A stretch of 64,000 nt of DNA, taken from Flavobacterium sp. Root901 (lineage in GTDB: Bacteria; Bacteroidota; Bacteroidia; Flavobacteriales; Flavobacteriaceae). Each line of letters opens with the position of its first letter. The first letter of the stretch is position 1. The DNA is taken from positions 690,490 to 754,489 of the forward strand of contig NZ_LMJB01000005.1 in assembly GCF_001429765.1 (NCBI RefSeq). Reading direction: 5' to 3'. The notes beneath the pieces are model-generated. The model worked only from the letters and a program-made list of their open reading frames with translations. It was not told the origin of the DNA and searched no databases. Position numbers and translations under genes: made by a program. Below, in pieces: positions 52,047 through 61,588 of this stretch.

Positions 52047-52895
52047 ATGGACGTTTTAAATAAAAAACATTTTCTTACTGTAAAAGATCACTCAGTTTCT
52101 AAAGAAATTTTTGAATTATACTATGATGAAGATTTAGATATGCTGATTACATCTCCACAGCCGGATTTGCAAAATTTAGGAAGGTATTACGAAAGTGAAG
52201 ATTATATTTCGCATACAGATAACAAACGTTCTGTTTTTGAAAAAGCATACCATTTTGTAAAAAGTATTGCTTTAAAAAACAAACTCAATTTAATTAATTC
52301 AGAACAATCTCAAAAAGGAAAAATTTTAGACATTGGAGCCGGAACAGGAGATTTTTTATTGACAGCAAAAAATGACGGCTGGAATGTAATTGGAGTTGAA
52401 CCAAGCGAACGCGCAAAAAATATTGCAAAGCAAAAAGGAATTTCATTTGTAGAAGAAATCAGTCTGCTTGAAAATAATTCTTTTGATGTAATTACCATGT
52501 GGCACGTTTTAGAACATGTTCCAAATTTAGAACTTCAAATTCAGGAATTGAAGCGATTATTAAAACCAACTGGAACATTAATTATTGCGGTTCCAAATTT
52601 TAAATCTTACGATGCAAATTATTACAAAGAGTTTTGGGCAGCTTTTGATGTGCCGATTCATTTTTGGCATTTCTCTAAAAAAGCCATTAAATCTCTTTTC
52701 GAAAAAGTTGATATGAAACTGGAAAAAGTTTTGCCAATGAAATTCGATTCATTTTACGTGAGCCTTTTGTCTGAAAAATACAAAACAGGAAAAATGAATT
52801 TTATCCGAGCTTTTTTTATCGGTTTAAGATCTAATTTAAAAGCATCAGCATCAAAAGAGTATTCGTCTCATATTTATGTGATAAAAAACAGCTAA
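52047..52895 (+). CDS. Class I SAM-dependent methyltransferase
   Basis: 282 aa. The SAM-binding motif is ILDIGAGTGDFLLTAKN (about 92-108), with VIGVEPSERAK (motif II), FDVITMWHVLEHVPNLE (about 150) and LLKPTGTLIIAVPNF. The N-terminal 90 residues carry no zinc cysteines, unlike some related families. Substrate unknown. It sits 76 bp after the GNAT gene. Confidence 0.85.
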   Translation: MDVLNKKHFLTVKDHSVSKEIFELYYDEDLDMLITSPQPDLQNLGRYYESEDYISHTDNKRSVFEKAYHFVKSIALKNKLNLINSEQSQKGKILDIGAGTGDFLLTAKNDGWNVIGVEPSERAKNIAKQKGISFVEEISLLENNSFDVITMWHVLEHVPNLELQIQELKRLLKPTGTLIIAVPNFKSYDANYYKEFWAAFDVPIHFWHFSKKAIKSLFEKVDMKLEKVLPMKFDSFYVSLLSEKYKTGKMNFIRAFFIGLRSNLKASASKEYSSHIYVIKNS

Positions 52896-53401
52896 AACGC
52901 AAAATAAGCGTATTTAAGGCGATTTCTGAGACTAAATGAGGGTTTGTGTTGTCTTTTTTAAAAAAGCCCTTCTAATAAAAGCTATGAAAGTCACTTTTAA
53001 TAGTGTTTTTTTATGGTATCATTTTAACTCATAAATAAAACCAATGCCTTAAAAATACTGCTGTTTTTGACTTTTTTTGATAAATTTCAAAGATGCTAAT
53101 TTTTTAAAACTGAAAAATTTTCCACCTGATATTTTAAAATAAAAATTGAAAATTACTGTTATGAAATTATCCGTTTTTTTAAAAAGAAAAGAATTTAAAA
53201 ATTCAGCATCATTTTGATATCAATTGATGAATATTTGAGCAAAGCTATTCAAGCGATTTTAAATGTATGTTACAGCACTATTTTAATCCATAAATAAAAC
53301 TAATATCATAAAATTATAGCATTTTTTAAACTTTATGTTGATGCTATTTATTTTTTTATATTTTTGTCTTCAATACAATAAAAAAATTAGAAATTTAAAA
53401 A
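52896..53401. other. Gene-free gap with imperfect direct repeat
   Basis: 506 bp, AT-rich, no convincing ORF. ATTTTAACTCATAAATAAAA (53021) and ATTTTAATCCATAAATAAAA (53280) are 259 bp apart and are followed by similar TAAAA-rich stretches. A TATTTTTG box at 53359-53366 is the likely OmpH promoter. Confidence 0.5.
53359..53366 (+). promoter_or_regulatory. -7 promoter box for the OmpH-like gene
   Basis: TATTTTTG, 35 bp before the ATG at 53402. Confidence 0.5.
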
Positions 53402-53977
53402 ATGAAAAAAGCATTAGTAATTACCGCACTTTCAATTTTGGTTGTTTCGTGTAATAAGGCAACAGAAGCTAAAGAAGTAAAAACAGCATATGTAGATACT
53501 TCAGTTTTGATGAAAGAGTACACTGAAGCAAAAGACCTTGAAGCTAAGTACAAAGCTCAGGCAGAAGAAAAAGGAAGACAACTACAAGCTGAAATTACTC
53601 GTTTTAAACAAGACGCTGCTAATTTTCAAAGCCAGGCGCAGGCAAATGGACAGGCTTGGGCACAACAAAGAGGAGCAGAATTGCAAAAAAGAGAGCAGCA
53701 ATTGGGTTATGCACAACAGGCATTATCACAACAATTACAGCAGGAAAGTGGCGTAGAAATGGATTCTCTTGTTAGTGGAGTTAAAAAATTCATCAAAGAT
53801 TACGGTAAGAAAAACGGTTATTCTTATATCTATGGAACAGGTGATGCAGCAACTGTATTGTATGCAGAAGATAAGTATGATATCACAAAGGAAATAGTTA
53901 AAGCTTTGAATGATAAATACAAAGCATCTCCAAAAGCAGAAGAAAAACCGGCTGCAAAAGAAGAAGCTAAAAAATAA
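53402..53977 (+). CDS. OmpH/Skp-like lipoprotein
   Basis: 191 aa. Signal and lipobox LVVSC (Cys at 17), then AYVDTSVLMKEYTEAKDLEAKY, the start of the OmpH/Skp chaperone fold, a long Gln/Ala-rich coiled coil (about 55-115), FIKDYGKKNGYSYIYG, and a Lys/Ala/Glu tail. It is an outer-membrane-anchored or periplasmic chaperone-like protein; lipidation is unlike E. coli Skp. It is far from bamA and lpx genes here. Confidence 0.8.
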   Translation: MKKALVITALSILVVSCNKATEAKEVKTAYVDTSVLMKEYTEAKDLEAKYKAQAEEKGRQLQAEITRFKQDAANFQSQAQANGQAWAQQRGAELQKREQQLGYAQQALSQQLQQESGVEMDSLVSGVKKFIKDYGKKNGYSYIYGTGDAATVLYAEDKYDITKEIVKALNDKYKASPKAEEKPAAKEEAKK

Positions 53978-54007
53978 AACTGCCAAACTAACTAAAACTA
54001 AAATTGA

Positions 54008-54041
54008 AAAACCTAAATCCACTTCGGATTTAGGTTTTTTT
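54008..54041 (+). terminator. Terminator of the OmpH-like gene
   Basis: AAAACCTAAATCC pairs with GGATTTAGGTTTTT, loop ACTTC. Confidence 0.9.
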
Positions 54042-54058
54042 CTTTTATAAAAATGCGA

Positions 54059-54066
54059 TATTTTTG
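54059..54066 (+). promoter_or_regulatory. -7 promoter box deciding the helicase start
   Basis: TATTTTTG covers the in-frame TTG at 54064-54066, so the ATG at 54085 is the likely start. TTTT precedes at the -33 position. Confidence 0.55.
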
Positions 54067-54084
54067 GCGTTTAATACCGGCCTA

Positions 54085-56364
54085 ATGCAAAACGTTTCAG
54101 AAGCTGCAGCTTACACCTTACAATTCATTAATCAAACGCAAAAATCAATCTTCTTGACAGGTAAAGCCGGTACAGGAAAGACGACTTTATTGCGCGAAAT
54201 TATCGCGACAACACACAAAAATACTGTTGTTGTGGCACCAACCGGAATTGCAGCTCTAAACGCAGGCGGCGTAACGATTCATTCGATGTTTCAGCTGCCG
54301 TTTTCGGCCTTTATTCCTTCGTATGAAGAAAGTTCCCAGTTTACAGAAACGGTAAAATTTGAGAATAAGGAATCACTGCGCAGGCATTTCAAAATGAACA
54401 ATGTAAAGCGAAATGTTATCCGCAACATGGAATTGCTTATTATTGACGAAGTCAGTATGCTTCGTGCTGATTTGCTGGACGCTATAGATTTTATGATGCA
54501 GACAGTTCGCAGAAATACAAGGGCTTTTGGCGGCGTTCAGGTACTTTTTATTGGAGATTTGCTGCAGCTTCCGCCCGTAATTCGGGATGAAGAATGGAGA
54601 ACACTGCGAAATTACTATAAAGGGAAATTCTTTTTTCATTCACATGTAATCCAGCAGAATCCACCACTATATATTGAATTATCCAAAATTTACCGCCAGA
54701 GCGATGATGTTTTTATTTCGGTATTAAATAATCTTCGAAATAATCAGATTACTAAAGAAGATATTGAGGTTTTAAATCAATATGTACAGCCAGATTTTGA
54801 TTTGAAAATGAATCCGGGTTATATAACTCTGACCACTCATAATGCAAAAGCAGATACAATTAACGAACAGGCTATTAATGATTTATCAGGAAATGAATTT
54901 ACTTATCAGCCTTTTGTTGTGGGTGATTTTCCCGAAAAAATATTCCCCGTCGAAGAAAACCTGAAACTTAAAGTGGGTGCTCAGATTATGTTTGTTAAGA
55001 ATGATTTGTCTTTTGATAAACGTTACTTCAACGGAAAAATGGGTGTTATAAAATCGCTTTCTGCAGAAGAAATATTTGTGCATTTTCCGGAAGAAAACAA
55101 GACTATAGAAGTTGAAAAATACGAATGGAAAAACATTCGATATAAAGTAAACGAGCTGACGAAGGAAATAGAAGAGGAAGTTTTAGGCACATTTGCTCAT
55201 TATCCGATTAAATTAGCATGGGCGATTACCGTACACAAAAGTCAGGGATTAACTTTTGAAAAAGCTGCACTCGACGTATCGCAGGTTTTTCTGCCTGGGC
55301 AGGCCTATGTAGCACTTTCGCGTTTAACTTCCTTAAACGGGCTTATTTTGCTTTCAAAAATGCAGATGAACGGTCTTTCTAATGATCAGGATGTAATGGA
55401 TTATGCTTTAAATAAAGCAACCGAAGATGATTTGAAAAACTCACTTCATTTTGAAACCAAAAATTTTATTCATAACTATTTGATTAACAGTTTTAACTGG
55501 ACAGACTTGGCCCAAGAGTGGCGAAATCATAGGTTTAGTTATAACGAAAACGCTGCAGGATCAGAAAAGGCAAAGCATGCCGCGTGGGCGCACAAACGCA
55601 TGGACACGATTGAAGCGCTTGCAGATCCTTCACAGAAATTTATTCAGCAGCTCAATAAAATTTTCAGCAAAGAAACTGTCGATCTGCAGTTTGTTCAGGA
55701 AAGAGTAGCAGCGGCTTATGATTATTTTTTTAAGCCAATGGATAAACTGGTTTCGGATATTTTGAGTAAAATGGCGGAAATTCAGAAATTTAAAAAAGTA
55801 AAAGAGTTTTACGAAGAATTGTCTCTGCTGGATGATCTGCAGACTAAGGCTGTTATACGTTTAATGAAAGCCAGACTATTGGTTGATATCGTGGTTTCCC
55901 GTGAAACAATCAGCAAAGAAAGCCTGACATCGCCAGCAATTAAAAACTATAAATCCGAGAAAATTTCTAAAATCAAGGAAGAGTTTAAAATGTCTAATTC
56001 AGATATGTTTCAGGTTGATGAGCCAGTGATCCGTTATTCTTCTAAAAAAGCAGATAAAACGGCTGAAAAAGCAGAAAAAAAGACTACTGTTGAAGAAACC
56101 CACGAACTTTGGCTTCAAAAAAACTCTGTTGATGATATTGCACGCATTCGAAAACTTACACCTCAAACTATCGAATCGCATCTGGTAAAGCTCATTCAGG
56201 CAAAGAAAATTGAAATTTCAGACGTACTTCCTTATGACAAAATTCTTGCTCTTCGTGAAGCATTTGAATTTTATGCCGAAGAATCTTTAAGTCCGCTAAA
56301 AGAAAAACACGGTGATGAATTTTCCTGGGATGAACTTAAAATGTTTAAAGCCAGCATAAATTAA
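54085..56364 (+). CDS. Pif1/RecD-like SF1 helicase with C-terminal HTH
   Basis: 759 aa. Walker A LTGKAGTGKTTLLREI (about 24), Walker B LLIIDEVSMLRADLLDAID (about 118), then WAITVHKSQGLTFEKAALDV and FLPGQAYVALSRL (about 380-410), motifs V-VI of Pif1-type helicases. The C-terminal 90 residues (LWLQKNSVDDIARIRKLTPQTIESHL) form a helicase-associated helix-turn-helix region. It is likely a DNA or RNA-DNA helicase for repair or structure removal. It starts from its own promoter box directly after the OmpH terminator. Confidence 0.85.
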   Translation: MQNVSEAAAYTLQFINQTQKSIFLTGKAGTGKTTLLREIIATTHKNTVVVAPTGIAALNAGGVTIHSMFQLPFSAFIPSYEESSQFTETVKFENKESLRRHFKMNNVKRNVIRNMELLIIDEVSMLRADLLDAIDFMMQTVRRNTRAFGGVQVLFIGDLLQLPPVIRDEEWRTLRNYYKGKFFFHSHVIQQNPPLYIELSKIYRQSDDVFISVLNNLRNNQITKEDIEVLNQYVQPDFDLKMNPGYITLTTHNAKADTINEQAINDLSGNEFTYQPFVVGDFPEKIFPVEENLKLKVGAQIMFVKNDLSFDKRYFNGKMGVIKSLSAEEIFVHFPEENKTIEVEKYEWKNIRYKVNELTKEIEEEVLGTFAHYPIKLAWAITVHKSQGLTFEKAALDVSQVFLPGQAYVALSRLTSLNGLILLSKMQMNGLSNDQDVMDYALNKATEDDLKNSLHFETKNFIHNYLINSFNWTDLAQEWRNHRFSYNENAAGSEKAKHAAWAHKRMDTIEALADPSQKFIQQLNKIFSKETVDLQFVQERVAAAYDYFFKPMDKLVSDILSKMAEIQKFKKVKEFYEELSLLDDLQTKAVIRLMKARLLVDIVVSRETISKESLTSPAIKNYKSEKISKIKEEFKMSNSDMFQVDEPVIRYSSKKADKTAEKAEKKTTVEETHELWLQKNSVDDIARIRKLTPQTIESHLVKLIQAKKIEISDVLPYDKILALREAFEFYAEESLSPLKEKHGDEFSWDELKMFKASIN

Positions 56365-56436
56365 TTTAGATTTTGTAACTTGGAGTAATGCAATATTCGA
56401 ATTGTTTATAAAAAACATTATGTAAAATAGAAAATC

Positions 56437-57195
56437 ATGAAAAAGCTTATATACATCGTATTAGTTATTTTTTCTGTCACAAATACTAGTGCTCAGGAAC
56501 TCAAAAAAGAATATCAAAAATTTATTCAAACGTTTATTGATAATGTAAAAAACGACAGGAAAGAGGAGATTGCAAAAATCGTGTCTTATCCGCTGAAAAG
56601 AGAAAATCCTATTCCTGCAGTTAAAAATAAAACAGAATTTATTAAACGATATTCGCAGATTTTTGATGCAGATTTAAAAAAGGAAATCGGATCGTCAAAA
56701 ATCAATCAAGACTGGCAGGAAATGGGCTGGCGCGGCATTATGCTGAATGGCGGAACCATTTGGTTTGATACTGACGGCAAGTTAATTGGAATCAATTATC
56801 AGTCGAAGTATGAAAAAGATTTGAAAACAAAACTGGTGTCTTCGCAAAAAAAAGCAGTTCATTCCAGTATATCGAAGTTCAAAAGTCCGGTTTGTGTTTT
56901 AGAAACTTCAAAATTCAGAGTCAGAATTGATGATTTGGGCAATGATAATTACCGTTATGCATCTTGGTCGATCAAAAAGCCAATGACTGAAGAGCCGGAT
57001 TTAATAATCCTGAATGGAAAGTTTATTCCTGACGGATCTGGCGGAAACCATAGTTACCAATTCAGGAAAGGTTTGTATGTTTACGAGTGTTCGATAATTG
57101 TTATGGGAGAAAAAGATTCGCCGCCCGCGCGATTGGTAATTACTCAGAATGGAAAAGAAATCCTTTCTCAAAATGCTAAAATTGTTTCACGATAA
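56437..57195 (+). CDS. Hypothetical secreted protein
   Basis: 252 aa. Signal peptide KKLIYIVLVIFSVTNTSAQ. Then helix FIQTFIDNVKNDRKEEIAKIVSYPLKR and a domain ending GTIWFDTDGKLIGINYQSKYEKD; the second half (about 150-252) is beta-rich (CVLETSKFRVRIDDLG). Not recognised beyond a NTF2-like appearance in the first half. Terminator follows. Confidence 0.6.
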   Translation: MKKLIYIVLVIFSVTNTSAQELKKEYQKFIQTFIDNVKNDRKEEIAKIVSYPLKRENPIPAVKNKTEFIKRYSQIFDADLKKEIGSSKINQDWQEMGWRGIMLNGGTIWFDTDGKLIGINYQSKYEKDLKTKLVSSQKKAVHSSISKFKSPVCVLETSKFRVRIDDLGNDNYRYASWSIKKPMTEEPDLIILNGKFIPDGSGGNHSYQFRKGLYVYECSIIVMGEKDSPPARLVITQNGKEILSQNAKIVSR

Positions 57196-57197
57196 AC

Positions 57198-57230
57198 AAA
57201 AAACCCCGATTCTAAGAATCGGGGTTTTAA
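57198..57230. terminator. Bidirectional terminator
   Basis: AAAACCCCGATTCT pairs with AGAATCGGGGTTTT between convergent genes. Confidence 0.9.
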
Positions 57231-57701
57231 TTAAAGTATAGACATAGCCTTTTCAAGCTCTTTTTGCTGTGTTATCTGCATTAATTTTAGTTTTTGGATG
57301 TTCAGCTCGTTCTCTTTTGTTTTGATTCTTTGCTTTTGAATTTCTTCATCAGAAACGGAAGTGGTTGTTATTTTGTTTTCAATTTTTTGATTTTCCATCT
57401 CAAGCGTATTTATTTTTTCTTTTGTAATCTGTAAATTCTTGTCAGCTTTAACGAGGTTTTTTTTGTTATTTTCAACTTCTTTTTTCTGAATTTCTACTTC
57501 CTTCTGCTTGTTTTTTAATTCTGAAATTTTATCATCAAGCTTTTTATAGTTTTCTGCCAAAATCTTTCTTGTTTCAATTTCGTTTTTCTGCAAAAAGATT
57601 TCCTGAGCTTTTTGATCTGTAGTAACTTGCTGTGCCATAAAGTAATGTGAATTCATCACAAATAAAATTAAGGCAGCGGTTTTAAAAAGTTTATTCATCA
57701 T
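57231..57701 (-). CDS. Secreted coiled-coil protein
   Basis: 156 aa: signal peptide NKLFKTAALILFVMNSHYFMAQ and then an almost pure coiled coil of Lys/Glu/Gln/Asn heptads (about 28-150). Function unknown; perhaps a periplasmic or surface structural protein. Convergent with the gene at 56437. Confidence 0.6.
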   Translation of the reverse strand: MMNKLFKTAALILFVMNSHYFMAQQVTTDQKAQEIFLQKNEIETRKILAENYKKLDDKISELKNKQKEVEIQKKEVENNKKNLVKADKNLQITKEKINTLEMENQKIENKITTTSVSDEEIQKQRIKTKENELNIQKLKLMQITQQKELEKAMSIL

Positions 57702-57788
57702 TTTTAATTTTTGTTCGAAACGAAATTAAAGACTGAATACTTTAAAAATGGCCGGTTAAGTATTTAAAAACGACAGAATAGGACAAAA

Positions 57789-57817
57789 AAAATCCCATTT
57801 GAAAAAAATGGGATTTT
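57789..57817 (-). terminator. Terminator of the HU/SPOR gene
   Basis: AAAATCCCATTT pairs with AAATGGGATTTT, then T run on the minus strand. Confidence 0.85.
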
Positions 57818-57824
57818 AAAAGAT

Positions 57825-58790
57825 TTATAGCTTTTCGACCAGAATCCAGGCAGCTGGATTTTCGCCTTTCTGAATTTCTTTTTGTGCTTTTTCAGCTTCC
57901 TGCATGGTAGCATAACTTCCGTATAAAACCGGATATAAACCATGTTTGTTTTCGCCTAACATTCGGGCATCATAACCATCTTTAATCAATTGATTATAAG
58001 CTTTTCTGGCATTTGCTTCACTTCTAAATGCGCCGGCCATAATATGGTAAGGCATTAGTTTTTCTTCAACAGTTTCTACTTTTGCTGAGTCTACGGCTAA
58101 AGTTACGGCAGGCAACGGATTTTTAATTTCAAATGTCGCTTCCTGAATTTTATTCTGAACTTTTTTCTGCACATTTCCTTCTACTACAAGTGTTTGTGCG
58201 GCGATTTGATTTTGATATAAGGGATAGCCGATACTTCCGGTAACACCAAGTGCCAATACAAAAATAGCAGCATATCTTAAATACGGTCTGGATGATCTTA
58301 CTTCTTCCTCTTCATACAAAGCAGCTGTTTCTCTTTCTGATATTTGATCGATTTTCTTTTCGAAAATTTCTTTTTTCACCAACGGAGAAACAAACGGACT
58401 TAATCCGAATGAAGTTGATAAATAGTTTATCTGATCGTTTGGCGTGAAAATGATATTATTTTCAGAATTAAGACGAAGGTCGCCAATATTTTTTAAGCTG
58501 ATAACGCCGTTTTCTTCCAGCGTTTGTCTCCAGTTTTGGACTTCAAATGCAATAGCATTTACAGCAAAACCGTATGACGTATTTTCTGCCTGAGCAACGT
58601 GATTTGCCAGAAGACCATCATTGTTTTTAAGACGGCTGTTGAAAAAAACCGTTTTTTTAGGAGGAAAAAACGAATTTGTGCTTTCATTCAGCTGAGCCGA
58701 GTGAATTTCGGTTAAAAATGCTCCAAATCCTGGAACCGTTACACACTGATAACGATATAATAACTGTGCTATATAAGTTTCGATTTTCAT
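57825..58790 (-). CDS. HU-like domain and SPOR domain membrane protein
   Basis: 321 aa, start ATG at 58790; an upstream 6-residue reading is rejected. N-terminal DNA-binding-like HU/CCDC81 region (YQCVTVPGFGAFLTEIHSAQ), a membrane helix at about 177-193 (YAAIFVLALGVTGSIGYPLY), then a C-terminal SPOR domain (about 245-321; YHIMAGAFRSEANARKAYNQL). SPOR binds denuded peptidoglycan at the division site. The combination is common in Bacteroidota. Confidence 0.82.
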   Translation of the reverse strand: MKIETYIAQLLYRYQCVTVPGFGAFLTEIHSAQLNESTNSFFPPKKTVFFNSRLKNNDGLLANHVAQAENTSYGFAVNAIAFEVQNWRQTLEENGVISLKNIGDLRLNSENNIIFTPNDQINYLSTSFGLSPFVSPLVKKEIFEKKIDQISERETAALYEEEEVRSSRPYLRYAAIFVLALGVTGSIGYPLYQNQIAAQTLVVEGNVQKKVQNKIQEATFEIKNPLPAVTLAVDSAKVETVEEKLMPYHIMAGAFRSEANARKAYNQLIKDGYDARMLGENKHGLYPVLYGSYATMQEAEKAQKEIQKGENPAAWILVEKL

Positions 58791-59028
58791 GGTAACAAAA
58801 TTAATCAACCAATATAGTTATCAAAATTTTATTCACAATTTTTATTAACAATTCTCATTTTTTTATAGACAATTAATTTTCAATATTTTAACAATTGAGT
58901 TATCAGCTCTGTTTAAAGCAATTATATATAAAACTTAGTTTTTATTAAGAAATTACTTTATTTTAAGCATATTTGCAGTATTAATTTGAATTAGTTTTTC
59001 TTTCTATTTTACATAATATTTTTTGCAG

Positions 59029-60129
59029 ATGTCAGATCAGGAGTTGTTTTATTTATTAGCCTTAATGAAAGTGGATGGAGTGGGAGATATTATCGCAAAA
59101 AAATTATTGACACACTGCGGAAATGCCGAATCAATTTTTAAATCAAAACCTAACCAGATAGCTGCAATAGATGGAGTTGGAGCTGTTTTGATTAAAAATA
59201 TTAAAGATAAAACAGTTTTCGAAAAAGCAAATAATGAACTTCAGTTTATTAAAAAAAACAGCATCGACATTTCGTTTTTTCAGGACGAAAATTATCCGGA
59301 ACGATTAAAACATTGTATTGATTCTCCGGTTTTGATTTTTTCTGGCGGAAATATAGATTTGAAAAATAAAAAAATAATTAGTATTGTCGGTACTCGCCAG
59401 ATAACATCATACGGAACAGAATTCTGCAGAAAACTCATCGAAGATCTCGCACCGCTGGATCCCATAATTGTAAGCGGTTTTGCTTATGGAGTTGATATTG
59501 TGGCGCATCAATTTGCGATGGAACATAACTTGCAGACTATTGGTGTTTTGGCACATGGTTTAAATCAGATTTATCCGCGTACGCACAAAAAGTACATGGC
59601 AAAAATGGAGGAAAACGGTGGTTTTATTACAGAATTTTGGAGTTCTTCAAATCCGGATAAAGAAAAATTTGTTCGTCGAAACCGAATTGTTGCCGGAATC
59701 AGCGAGGCAACAATTGTAATTGAATCTGCAGATAAAGGCGGCTCACTCATAACAGCCAATCTTGCCAATGATTATAACAGAGATGTTTTTGCAGTTCCGG
59801 GCAGAGTAACAGATAAATACAGTCAGGGCTGCAATGATTTAATTAAAACGCAAAAAGCAAATTTACTCACCAGTGCCGCCGATTTAGTGTATGTTTTGAA
59901 CTGGGATATCAAAAAGAAACCTAAAACCATTCAAAAACAATTATTTACAGAACTCGAACCGGAGGAACAAAAAATCTACGATTTTCTTTTAAAAAATGGT
60001 AAAGAACTGCTTGATATTATTGCCCTTGAATGCGATTTTCCGATATTTAAAATTTCCGGAACCCTGCTTAATATGGAACTTAAAGGTCTTATCAGACCTT
60101 TGCCGGGAAAAATTTTTGAAGCGATTTAA
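59029..60129 (+). CDS. dprA: DNA-processing protein DprA
   Basis: 366 aa, Rossmann-like DprA with N-terminal helix-hairpin-helix region and C-terminal winged helix. Motifs: SIVGTRQITSYGTEFC (about 120), VSGFAYGVDIVAHQ (about 148), RRNRIVAGISEATIVIESADKGGSLIT (about 213; RRNRI core) and AVPGRVTDKYSQGCNDLI. It loads RecA on incoming single-stranded DNA during transformation. The TTG two codons upstream is not used. No com genes are adjacent. Confidence 0.92.
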   Translation: MSDQELFYLLALMKVDGVGDIIAKKLLTHCGNAESIFKSKPNQIAAIDGVGAVLIKNIKDKTVFEKANNELQFIKKNSIDISFFQDENYPERLKHCIDSPVLIFSGGNIDLKNKKIISIVGTRQITSYGTEFCRKLIEDLAPLDPIIVSGFAYGVDIVAHQFAMEHNLQTIGVLAHGLNQIYPRTHKKYMAKMEENGGFITEFWSSSNPDKEKFVRRNRIVAGISEATIVIESADKGGSLITANLANDYNRDVFAVPGRVTDKYSQGCNDLIKTQKANLLTSAADLVYVLNWDIKKKPKTIQKQLFTELEPEEQKIYDFLLKNGKELLDIIALECDFPIFKISGTLLNMELKGLIRPLPGKIFEAI

Positions 60130-60206
60130 GTGTCTTTCTGATTTAAAGATGGTTTTAAATTAAGGTTATTTTCAATAAAAAAATTAGGATTAATTCATTA
60201 AAACAA

Positions 60207-60214
60207 TACATTTG
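60207..60214 (+). promoter_or_regulatory. -7 promoter box for the gene at 60237
   Basis: TACATTTG, 22 bp before the ATG. Confidence 0.5.
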
Positions 60215-60236
60215 TTTCCAACCAAAAACCTTAAAA

Positions 60237-61094
60237 ATGAATATAATTGAACTATTTGAAAATGCCGGGATTTACAGAGAAAACCTTAGCGCTTTCAGCA
60301 TTGAGGACTCTGAAAAAGTCAGGAAACAGTTTGAAATCGAACGATCGCAGAACCCAGTTTTAGATCCGGAAATTGCAGCTAACTTAATTACAGCTATAAA
60401 TGAATTTCCAAAGGAACTTTTGTTTATTTCTAATAACAGAATCTTATATAATTTCTTTTCGGGAAAAAATTATTCCCGAAACAGATTTATTTCTGATTAT
60501 GCCGTTTCTGTTCCGGAAGAAAACATTAAAGCATTTATAGATAAGTTTTTAGCTAAAGATCTGGATAAATTTTTTGAACAGAACTTAGCACAGAATAAGT
60601 TTGATGTTGTTGATGATTTTTTAAATGCTAAGGAATATCTGCCTCAGAATTCGTTAGATAATTTAGGTCAAAAACTGACCGAAAAACTTGATTTTGTTGT
60701 CAATAAATTTGATCAAAATCCTTCTTTATCATCTGGCGCCGAAGCAATTGAATTTATTAAATACAGAACTTTTTATACGCTGGTTTCTAATTTCAGATCT
60801 GAAGAAAATGACAAAAAAATCAGGGCAATTTACAGTAAAATGTCTGGTTCAATTGTTAGTGCAGTCGTACGAAATGAGTTTTTAGAACCAATGGTATCTT
60901 CAATGGTTAACTATAAGCCAATTGATTACGAATTGAGTAATACAATACGATCTCACAAAGACAGAATCGACGCTGCAAAGGATAGAGAATATAGCAGCGG
61001 ATCATCAAGCGGAATGTCTACATGGTCGATAATTGCTATTATCATCGTAGTAATTCGATTAATTTTATTAATGGCGAGATTAGGCCGTGCCTAA
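60237..61094 (+). CDS. Hypothetical C-terminally anchored protein
   Basis: 285 aa; helical soluble part (about 1-245), then a Ser/Gly linker (SSGSSSGMS) and one C-terminal membrane helix WSIIAIIIVVIRLILLMARL, with basic end. Tail-anchored layout. Family not recognised. Confidence 0.6.
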   Translation: MNIIELFENAGIYRENLSAFSIEDSEKVRKQFEIERSQNPVLDPEIAANLITAINEFPKELLFISNNRILYNFFSGKNYSRNRFISDYAVSVPEENIKAFIDKFLAKDLDKFFEQNLAQNKFDVVDDFLNAKEYLPQNSLDNLGQKLTEKLDFVVNKFDQNPSLSSGAEAIEFIKYRTFYTLVSNFRSEENDKKIRAIYSKMSGSIVSAVVRNEFLEPMVSSMVNYKPIDYELSNTIRSHKDRIDAAKDREYSSGSSSGMSTWSIIAIIIVVIRLILLMARLGRA

Positions 61095-61108
61095 TGAATT
61101 TTATATAA

Positions 61109-61144
61109 AAAACGCCTGCTAATCAATCTTAGCAGGCGTTTTTG
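61109..61144. terminator. Bidirectional terminator
   Basis: AAAAACGCCTGCTAA pairs with TTAGCAGGCGTTTTT, between convergent genes. Confidence 0.92.
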
Positions 61145-61145
61145 T

Positions 61146-61565
61146 TTAGTTTATTTTTTTGTTTTCTTCATCATAAGCCCAAAAAGCTACTTCTGCACCT
61201 GTGCCATCCAAAAGACATGCCGCAGTGTATGATATATCCATTATCCAGTTATCAATTTGTGTTGTTTGTTCTTCGGTAATCAAGTTGTTACTGTGCAACA
61301 TTCCTTCTGGATGAATTGCCCATGCTCTTGCTAAATGGCAAATTCCCCAAATTGAACTAATTATTCTTCTATCTACAAAATCCTTTTCGAATTCCGGAGC
61401 CAGAACCTTCAAAGCCTGCATGATTAAATGGTAGTTTTCTTCGTGTAACACTTTTTTAAATGGACGCAATTGTCCAAGAAAGCCATTTTCCCATCTTTCA
61501 CTATCAATGTTGTCATGGTTACAACCCTGGTACATTAATTCTTCTATTGCTTCTTCTTTAGTCAT
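61146..61565 (-). CDS. Hypothetical protein
   Basis: 139 aa, soluble, acidic, with His/Trp-rich IISSIWGICHLARAWAIHPEG. Not recognised. 23 bp downstream of trpS on the same strand and probably co-transcribed. Confidence 0.55.
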   Translation of the reverse strand: MTKEEAIEELMYQGCNHDNIDSERWENGFLGQLRPFKKVLHEENYHLIMQALKVLAPEFEKDFVDRRIISSIWGICHLARAWAIHPEGMLHSNNLITEEQTTQIDNWIMDISYTAACLLDGTGAEVAFWAYDEENKKIN

Positions 61566-61588
61566 TTGGAAAATGCTTTTACTTCTAA

